Assembly (NCBI RefSeq): GCF_003096995.1
Contig: NZ_QENU01000001.1
Span: forward strand, 62,001-126,000
Origin: Alitibacter langaaensis DSM 22999
GTDB taxonomy: Bacteria; Pseudomonadota; Gammaproteobacteria; Enterobacterales; Pasteurellaceae
Reading direction: 5' to 3'
Length of the DNA stretch: 64,000 bases
Made by a program: the position numbers and the translations under genes
Notes under the pieces: generated by a model
The model's input: only the letters and a program-made list of their open reading frames with translations
What the model was told of the DNA's origin: nothing
The model's database searches: none
Shown here: positions 57,564-64,000 of the stretch, in pieces
How positions within the stretch are numbered: position 1 is the stretch's first letter
Layout of the letters: every line of letters begins with the position of its first letter

Positions 57564-59114
57564 ATGGCACAAGATCGCGTCATTATTTTCGACACCACAT
57601 TGCGTGATGGTGAACAGGCATTAAAAGCAAGTTTGACGGTAAAAGAAAAATTGCAAATCGCATTAGCACTTGAACGTTTAGGCGTGGACGTGATGGAAGT
57701 GGGATTTCCTGTTTCTTCTGCGGGGGATTTTGAGTCTGTACAAACGATTGCCCGCAATATCAAAAATAGCCGTGTTGCCGCATTATCTCGCGCAATCGAA
57801 AAAGATATTGATGCCGCAGCCGAAGCATTAAAAGTCGCAGAAGCCTTTCGTATTCATACATTTATTGCAACTTCCGCCTTGCATGTAGAAGCTAAACTTA
57901 AACGTTCATTTAGTGATGTGGTGGATATGGCAGTTCACGCGGTGAAACACGCACGCCGTTACACCGATGATGTGGAGTTTTCTTGTGAAGATGCGGGGCG
58001 AACAGGGATTGATAATATTTGCCGCGTGGTGGAAGCCGCGATCAGCGCTGGGGCGACAACGGTCAATATTCCTGATACGGTCGGTTTTTGTTTGCCAACC
58101 CAATATGGCAGCATTATCGCTGATGTGGTAAATCGCGTTCCAAATATCGATAAAGCGATTATTTCCGTGCATTGCCATAACGATTTAGGTATGGCAACCG
58201 CCAATTCACTGACCGCAGTATTAAATGGCGCGCGCCAAATTGAATGTACCATTAATGGAATCGGGGAACGAGCAGGGAATACGGCTTTGGAAGAAGTGGT
58301 GATGGCAATTAAAACCCGTCAAGATATGTTCGGCGTTGATACGCGCATTAACACCCAAGAAATTCACCGTGTAAGCCAAATGGTCAGCCAACTTTGTAAT
58401 ATGCCAATTCAGCCGAATAAAGCAATTGTGGGGAACAATGCGTTTGCCCATTCATCAGGCATTCATCAAGATGGTATGTTGAAAAACAAAAATACCTACG
58501 AAATTATGTCGCCAGAAACCATTGGTTTGAAAAAAGAAAAATTGAATTTAACCGCGCGTTCTGGTCGTGCTGCGGTGAAAGGGCATATGGCGGATATGGG
58601 CTATACGGAAGCCGATTACGATTTAGATAAATTATATGATGCGTTCTTGAAACTTGCCGATAAAAAAGGGCAAGTCTTTGATTATGACTTAGAAGCCTTA
58701 GCGTTCATTGATATGCAGCAAGGTGATGAAGAGCGTTTGAAACTCGATGTGATTACTTCGCAAACTATCAGCGGCTTGCCAGCTTCCGCTTTCGTTCAAG
58801 TGGAATTGGACGGCAAACGCATTAACCAAGTTTCCAACGGGGGAAATGGCCCTGTGGATGCGGTGTATAACGCGATTATGCAAACCGTTGGAATGGAATT
58901 AACCATGTCCCATTATAGTCTCACTGCAAAAGGCGAAGGCGCAGAAGCCTTAGGGCAAGTGGATATTGTGGTGGAATATGAAGGCCGTAAATTCCACGGT
59001 GTTGGTTTGGCGACAGATATTGTGGAATCTTCTGCGCTAGCTTTGGTGCATGCGATTAATGCGATTTATCGTTCACAAAAAGTGGCAGATTTAACCAAAG
59101 ATTTAAAACATTAA
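57564..59114 (+). CDS. leuA: 2-isopropylmalate synthase
   Basis: First enzyme of leucine synthesis, condensing acetyl-CoA with 2-oxoisovalerate. The HMGL-like domain shows [29 protein letters not shown] and [16 protein letters not shown]-terminal LeuA regulatory domain (about residues 395-505) gives leucine feedback. The frame is open to 57531, but AAAGGA lies 7 bases before the ATG at 57564, giving 516 aa. Confidence 0.97.
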   Translation: MAQDRVIIFDTTLRDGEQALKASLTVKEKLQIALALERLGVDVMEVGFPVSSAGDFESVQTIARNIKNSRVAALSRAIEKDIDAAAEALKVAEAFRIHTFIATSALHVEAKLKRSFSDVVDMAVHAVKHARRYTDDVEFSCEDAGRTGIDNICRVVEAAISAGATTVNIPDTVGFCLPTQYGSIIADVVNRVPNIDKAIISVHCHNDLGMATANSLTAVLNGARQIECTINGIGERAGNTALEEVVMAIKTRQDMFGVDTRINTQEIHRVSQMVSQLCNMPIQPNKAIVGNNAFAHSSGIHQDGMLKNKNTYEIMSPETIGLKKEKLNLTARSGRAAVKGHMADMGYTEADYDLDKLYDAFLKLADKKGQVFDYDLEALAFIDMQQGDEERLKLDVITSQTISGLPASAFVQVELDGKRINQVSNGGNGPVDAVYNAIMQTVGMELTMSHYSLTAKGEGAEALGQVDIVVEYEGRKFHGVGLATDIVESSALALVHAINAIYRSQKVADLTKDLKH

Positions 59115-59169
59115 TTGCTAGGGCTGCCCTAAAAGTGCGGTCAAATTTTTAAAAATTTTCAATAAATAG

Positions 59170-60255
<1,086 letters not shown>

Positions 60256-60324
60256 AAAATTTTGCGGAATTTGACCGCACTTTGATAAATTTTTATGGGC
60301 GCAAGCCCGTTTATGGAGTGAAAA

Positions 60325-61734
60325 ATGGGAAAAACCCTCTATCAAAAACTATTCGATGCACATGTAGTGTATGAAGCGGAAGGCGAAACGCCAATTCTTT
60401 ACATTAACCGTCATTTGATCCACGAAGTGACTTCGCCACAAGCCTTTGATGGATTGCGTGTTGCAGGGCGTCAAGTGCGTCAAGTAGGTAAAACTTTTGG
60501 TACAATGGATCACAGCATTTCAACCCAAGTGCGCGATGTGAACAAGCTAGAAGGACAGGCAAAAATTCAGGTTTTAGAATTAGATAAAAACTGCAAAGCA
60601 ACGGGTATTCAGTTGTTTGATATGAATACTAAACAGCAAGGTATTGTGCATGTGGTTGGACCAGAGCAAGGCTTGACTTTGCCGGGCATGACCATTGTTT
60701 GTGGCGATTCACATACCGCAACGCATGGCGCCTTTGGTGCCCTTGCTTTCGGTATCGGTACGTCAGAAGTGGAACACGTATTAGCCACCCAAACCTTAAA
60801 ACAAGCCCGTGCGAAAAGTATGAAAGTGGAAGTTCGTGGCAAAGTGAAACCTGGAATCACCGCAAAAGATATTGTGTTGGCGATCATTGGGAAAACAACC
60901 ATGGCGGGTGGCACAGGGCATGTGGTGGAATTTTGTGGCGAAGCCATTCGTGATCTTTCAATGGAAGGCAGAATGACCGTTTGCAATATGGCGATTGAAT
61001 TTGGTGCGAAAGCAGGTTTAATTGCGCCAGATGAAACCACTTTTGCGTATTTGAAAGGCAAACCTTACGCACCACAAGGTAAAGATTGGGATGATGCCAT
61101 TGAATATTGGAAAACCTTAAAATCTGATGACGATGCCCAGTTCGACACCGTAGTGGTGTTAGATGCCGCAGAAATCGCCCCGCAAGTTACTTGGGGAACC
61201 AACCCAGGGCAAGTTATTGGCATTGACCAATTGGTGCCAAATCCAGCAGAAATGTCTGATGAGGTAACCAAAGCTTCCGCAGAAAAAGCATTAGCGTATA
61301 TTGGCTTGGCTGCAAATACGGATTTAAAAGATGTGCCAGTTGATCAGGTGTTTATCGGCTCTTGCACCAACTCTCGCATTGAAGATTTACGCGCAGCAGC
61401 AGCGGTGATGAAAGGGCGCAAAAAAGCAGAAAACGTTAAACGTGTGTTAGTGGTGCCTGGTTCTGGCTTAGTTAAAGAACAAGCGGAAAAAGAAGGTTTA
61501 GATAAAATCTTTATCGCTGCAGGTGCAGAATGGCGTAACCCGGGTTGTTCAATGTGTTTAGGCATGAACGATGACCGTTTAGGCGAATGGGAACGTTGCG
61601 CTTCCACTTCAAACCGTAATTTTGAAGGCCGTCAAGGGCGTAATGGACGCACGCATTTGGTAAGCCCTGCAATGGCAGCTGCCGCAGCAGTGTTTGGTAA
61701 ATTCGTTGACATTCGTGACGTAGAATTAAACTAA
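60325..61734 (+). CDS. leuC: 3-isopropylmalate dehydratase large subunit
   Basis: Aconitase-family subunit carrying the 4Fe-4S cluster; isomerises isopropylmalate with LeuD. It shows [36 protein letters not shown] and [13 protein letters not shown] (cluster cysteines). The 469-aa length is normal. Confidence 0.97.
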   Translation: MGKTLYQKLFDAHVVYEAEGETPILYINRHLIHEVTSPQAFDGLRVAGRQVRQVGKTFGTMDHSISTQVRDVNKLEGQAKIQVLELDKNCKATGIQLFDMNTKQQGIVHVVGPEQGLTLPGMTIVCGDSHTATHGAFGALAFGIGTSEVEHVLATQTLKQARAKSMKVEVRGKVKPGITAKDIVLAIIGKTTMAGGTGHVVEFCGEAIRDLSMEGRMTVCNMAIEFGAKAGLIAPDETTFAYLKGKPYAPQGKDWDDAIEYWKTLKSDDDAQFDTVVVLDAAEIAPQVTWGTNPGQVIGIDQLVPNPAEMSDEVTKASAEKALAYIGLAANTDLKDVPVDQVFIGSCTNSRIEDLRAAAAVMKGRKKAENVKRVLVVPGSGLVKEQAEKEGLDKIFIAAGAEWRNPGCSMCLGMNDDRLGEWERCASTSNRNFEGRQGRNGRTHLVSPAMAAAAAVFGKFVDIRDVELN

Positions 61735-61812
61735 TTGTGCGTGCGTTTTTGCGCATTAATGAATTAAGATTGAAACAGTGCGTGGTTAAACGCACGAATA
61801 AAGGACAAGATA

Positions 61813-62415
61813 ATGGCAGGATTAAAACAACATTCAGGTTTAGTCGTTCCGCTCGATGTAGCGAATGTGGACACAGACGCAATCATTCCAAAACAATTTT
61901 TGCAAGAAATTACAAGAGTAGGTTTTGGTAAACATTTATTTCACGAATGGCGCTATTTAGATGCCGCAGAAACTCAACTTAATCCAGAGTTTGTGCTGAA
62001 TTTTCCGCAATATCAAGGCGCAACGATTTTACTCGCGCGTAAAAATTTAGGCTGCGGTTCATCACGCGAACATGCCCCTTGGGCGCTCGCCGATTATGGT
62101 TTTAAAGTAATGATTGCGCCAAGTTTTGCAGATATTTTCTATAACAACAGCTTAAATAACCATATGCTTCCGATTAAATTAACGGAAGACGAAGTGGATG
62201 AAATTTTCCACTGGGTATGGGCAAATGAAGGCAAACAAATTCATGTGGATTTAGAAAAAATGACAGTCAGCGTCGGCGAAAAAGTGTATCACTTTGAGTT
62301 AGATGAATTCCGCCGTCATTGTTTATTGAATGGTTTGGATAACATAGGCTTAACCCTTCAACATGAAGATGCAATTGCGGCTTACGAAAGCAAAATTCCC
62401 GCATTTTTACGTTAG
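61813..62415 (+). CDS. leuD: 3-isopropylmalate dehydratase small subunit
   Basis: Small subunit of isopropylmalate isomerase. It shows [27 protein letters not shown] and [12 protein letters not shown]. The 200-aa length is normal. It follows leuC after 78 bases and AAGGACAAGATA precedes the ATG. It is the last gene of the operon. Confidence 0.97.
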   Translation: MAGLKQHSGLVVPLDVANVDTDAIIPKQFLQEITRVGFGKHLFHEWRYLDAAETQLNPEFVLNFPQYQGATILLARKNLGCGSSREHAPWALADYGFKVMIAPSFADIFYNNSLNNHMLPIKLTEDEVDEIFHWVWANEGKQIHVDLEKMTVSVGEKVYHFELDEFRRHCLLNGLDNIGLTLQHEDAIAAYESKIPAFLR

Positions 62416-62445
62416 AGAGTTTGCTTTTTAAGAATAACTAAAACC

Positions 62446-62488
62446 AAAAGTGCGGTTAAAAATTTTGAAATTTTTGACCGCACTTTTT
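62446..62488. terminator. Terminator after leuD made of paired uptake signals
   Basis: An extended inverted repeat of about 20 bp (62446-62465 with 62468-62487, one G-U) has an uptake signal in each arm and ends in TTTTT. It ends leuABCD; the A-rich left flank could also serve transcripts from mreD on the other strand. Confidence 0.88.
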
Positions 62489-62543
62489 GTTATCTACTTT
62501 ACGTTATCTACATTTCATTATGGCTTAGAGTAGAAACGAGCGA

Positions 62544-63035
62544 CTATGCATTTAAGCCTAACTGTCTTTGCACACGGCGGAGCAAAAGAAACATCCACGG
62601 CCACAATATGCCACTGATCACCGCGCCAAAGATTTCTTGCCAGTTGAATGCGGCATTGTGAATAAAGAGTTCTACAAGGAAAATAGCAAGGCGAATTGTG
62701 AAGATGCAGATAATCATCAATAGGCTTTGCTGCCATAAGGATAAATTGCTCAGAATTTGGTTATAGCGAGCAAGCACATAGGCAAGGACAGAGAGCACTA
62801 AGCCATGCACGCCCAAGATTGAGCCGATGACTAAATCCCAAATAATGCCTAATACAAATGCGGTGCCCACATTGATTTTAGTGGGGAGGGCTAAGATCCA
62901 ATAGGTGAGTACTAACACCAACCAAGCCGGTTTAAAGGATTGAAATCCCGTTGGCCAAGGCGCAATTTCAAGTACTAATGCAATGATAAAAATTGCGGCT
63001 AGCCCCAAAAGTTGTATGAAAAAACGTCCGTTCAT
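62544..63035 (-). CDS. mreD: Rod shape-determining protein MreD
   Basis: Small membrane protein of the elongasome, 163 aa, with five to six helices. Conserved features are PAWLVLVLTYWILALP and GTAFVLGIIWDLVIGSILGVH. The start overlaps the mreC stop by one base, so they are translationally coupled. Confidence 0.93.
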   Translation of the reverse strand: MNGRFFIQLLGLAAIFIIALVLEIAPWPTGFQSFKPAWLVLVLTYWILALPTKINVGTAFVLGIIWDLVIGSILGVHGLVLSVLAYVLARYNQILSNLSLWQQSLLMIICIFTIRLAIFLVELFIHNAAFNWQEIFGAVISGILWPWMFLLLRRVQRQLGLNA

Positions 63036-64000
63036 TAGTCTTCATCTCTGTGTTCTTTTAACTCAGGATCTATCTGATCATTGTTGTTCATTTCAGGTAA
63101 ATTATCTGGTGATGGTACGTCATCAGTATTGATCGTTTCTTTATTTTCACCACTATTCGTGACTAAGGCTTTTTTGGTATCTACGCCTTTTTCTTGATTG
63201 GCTAAGCGTTGTTGCACGGTATTGCGCACATCTTCAGGTGAACTCACTTTCGCTTGATGCATATCTTCATTTGCCCAAACTAATAAGACGTAGCGTAAAC
63301 GCTCAATTGAGGCGAGTGGTTTCGCGCTAATCATCGCAAAATAATTTGAACCGTCGCGTGAAACGTTTTGCACCACGGCAACAGGATAACCTTCTGGGAA
63401 ACGTCCGCCTAAGCCTGATGTAACTAATAAATCGCCTTTTTCAATGTCCACCGAACGTGGAACGTTGTCTAAGGATAATTCATCAGAACGCCCTGTGCCG
63501 CTCGCAATCATCCGCACATCATTGCGCAACACTTGCACTGGAATAGCGTGAGTAACATCGGTGATTAATAATACGCGGCTAGTTTGTTCGCCAACTGAAA
63601 TAATTTGCCCAATCACCCCTTTTTCATCAATAACGGGTTGCCCAACATAAGCACCATCATTTTTGCCTTGGTTAATAACCACTTGCTGGCGATAGCGATC
63701 GGTTTCTGCCGTAAGAATTTCACCAATTTTTTTGTATTCATCGGTGCGTAACGGCGAATTAAGTAATAAACGTAACCGTTGGTTTTCGACTTTTAGTTGA
63801 TCCAATAACAATAAATCCGCATTTTTTTCGCGTAATTGCTCTTTTAAAACTTTATTTTCAATTTGTAATTTATTGGTATCAACTAAGTTTTCCGATACAT
63901 TATCCAACACCGTGCGTGGCGTATTGGCGAGGTAATACAACCCCCCGACCGCAGTTTCCATAAAACTACGGGCCTTAATCATACTGTTGGTTTGCCCATC
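63035..64000 (-). CDS. mreC: Rod shape-determining protein MreC (5' end outside the window)
   Basis: Periplasmic scaffold of the elongation machinery that regulates PBP2-RodA. The frame continues to the window edge: codons 63983-64000 read DGQTNS before the first internal Met, so the N-terminal anchor lies beyond 64000. Visible parts are the coiled coil (about residues 35-70 of the fragment), the beta-barrel domain (VGQPVIDEKGVIGQI, VTSGLGGRFPEGYPVAVV) and an acidic, low-complexity C-terminal tail. Confidence 0.95.
   Translation of the reverse strand, partial: DGQTNSMIKARSFMETAVGGLYYLANTPRTVLDNVSENLVDTNKLQIENKVLKEQLREKNADLLLLDQLKVENQRLRLLLNSPLRTDEYKKIGEILTAETDRYRQQVVINQGKNDGAYVGQPVIDEKGVIGQIISVGEQTSRVLLITDVTHAIPVQVLRNDVRMIASGTGRSDELSLDNVPRSVDIEKGDLLVTSGLGGRFPEGYPVAVVQNVSRDGSNYFAMISAKPLASIERLRYVLLVWANEDMHQAKVSSPEDVRNTVQQRLANQEKGVDTKKALVTNSGENKETINTDDVPSPDNLPEMNNNDQIDPELKEHRDED

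Noticed and set aside
57334..57624. 96-codon plus-strand frame across the leu leader
   Set aside because: It spans the leu promoter, leuL in another frame, the attenuator and the leuA start, and looks like a chance frame; the 19-codon leuL frame has the ribosome site and the leucine run.

Overview
This 64 kb window is ordinary-looking, tightly packed chromosomal DNA from a Haemophilus-type member of the Pasteurellaceae. The main clue is the 9-base Haemophilus uptake signal (AAGTGCGGT / ACCGCACTT). I see about sixty copies by eye, in genes, between genes and as inverted pairs in terminators. Gene content and neighbourhoods also match Haemophilus, but several proteins (for example BamA, FtsI, FtsZ) differ clearly from my recollection of H. 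influenzae Rd. The window also has a glutathione-synthesis fusion (gshF), a UshA-type nucleotidase and a contiguous nrf cluster. H. parainfluenzae or a close relative is my best guess; the species call is inference.

Layout. 1-6480: most of a periplasmic nitrite reduction (Nrf) cluster, nrfBCD, nrfE, a DsbE-like thioredoxin, nrfF and nrfG, with a tRNA-Thr(TGT) gene reading against it; nrfA would lie just upstream. 6590-8809: an HI0933-family flavoprotein and dapF. 8968-16030: an envelope run, uppS, cdsA, rseP, bamA, skp, lpxD. 16217-17641: miaB. 17853-23420: a probable cysteine ABC transporter followed by gshF. 23637-27966: phoH-like, thiN, ybeY, tmcA and a small orphan protein. 28077-29597: a CstA-family carrier with a CRP site. 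29850-48198: the whole division and cell wall cluster from mraZ to lpxC. 48267-51091: yqhD and ushA, which seem to be inserted between lpxC and pheA compared with H. influenzae Rd. 51188-56946: pheA, yjdM, a purine-type NCS2 permease, mutH, ogt and an OmpP1/FadL porin. 57393-62415: a leucine leader peptide and leuABCD. 62544-64000: mreD and the 3' part of mreC, cut by the window edge.

The genes fall into a few physiological groups: anaerobic nitrite respiration, envelope and peptidoglycan synthesis, septation, thiol metabolism, tRNA modification and leucine synthesis. The best regulatory signals are a PurR box over the -35 of the purine permease, a leu attenuator with a 19-residue leader, three 10-bp-phased MraZ repeats just after a promoter, a perfect CRP palindrome upstream of the CstA-family gene, and promoters for ftsZ, dapF, uppS and tRNA-Thr.

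I found no CRISPR array, prophage, insertion sequence, toxin-antitoxin pair or defence island, and nothing I would call a new multi-gene system. The most useful leads are regulatory sites, the uptake-signal patterns, the small orphan gene at 27802-27966 and the yqhD-ushA insertion.
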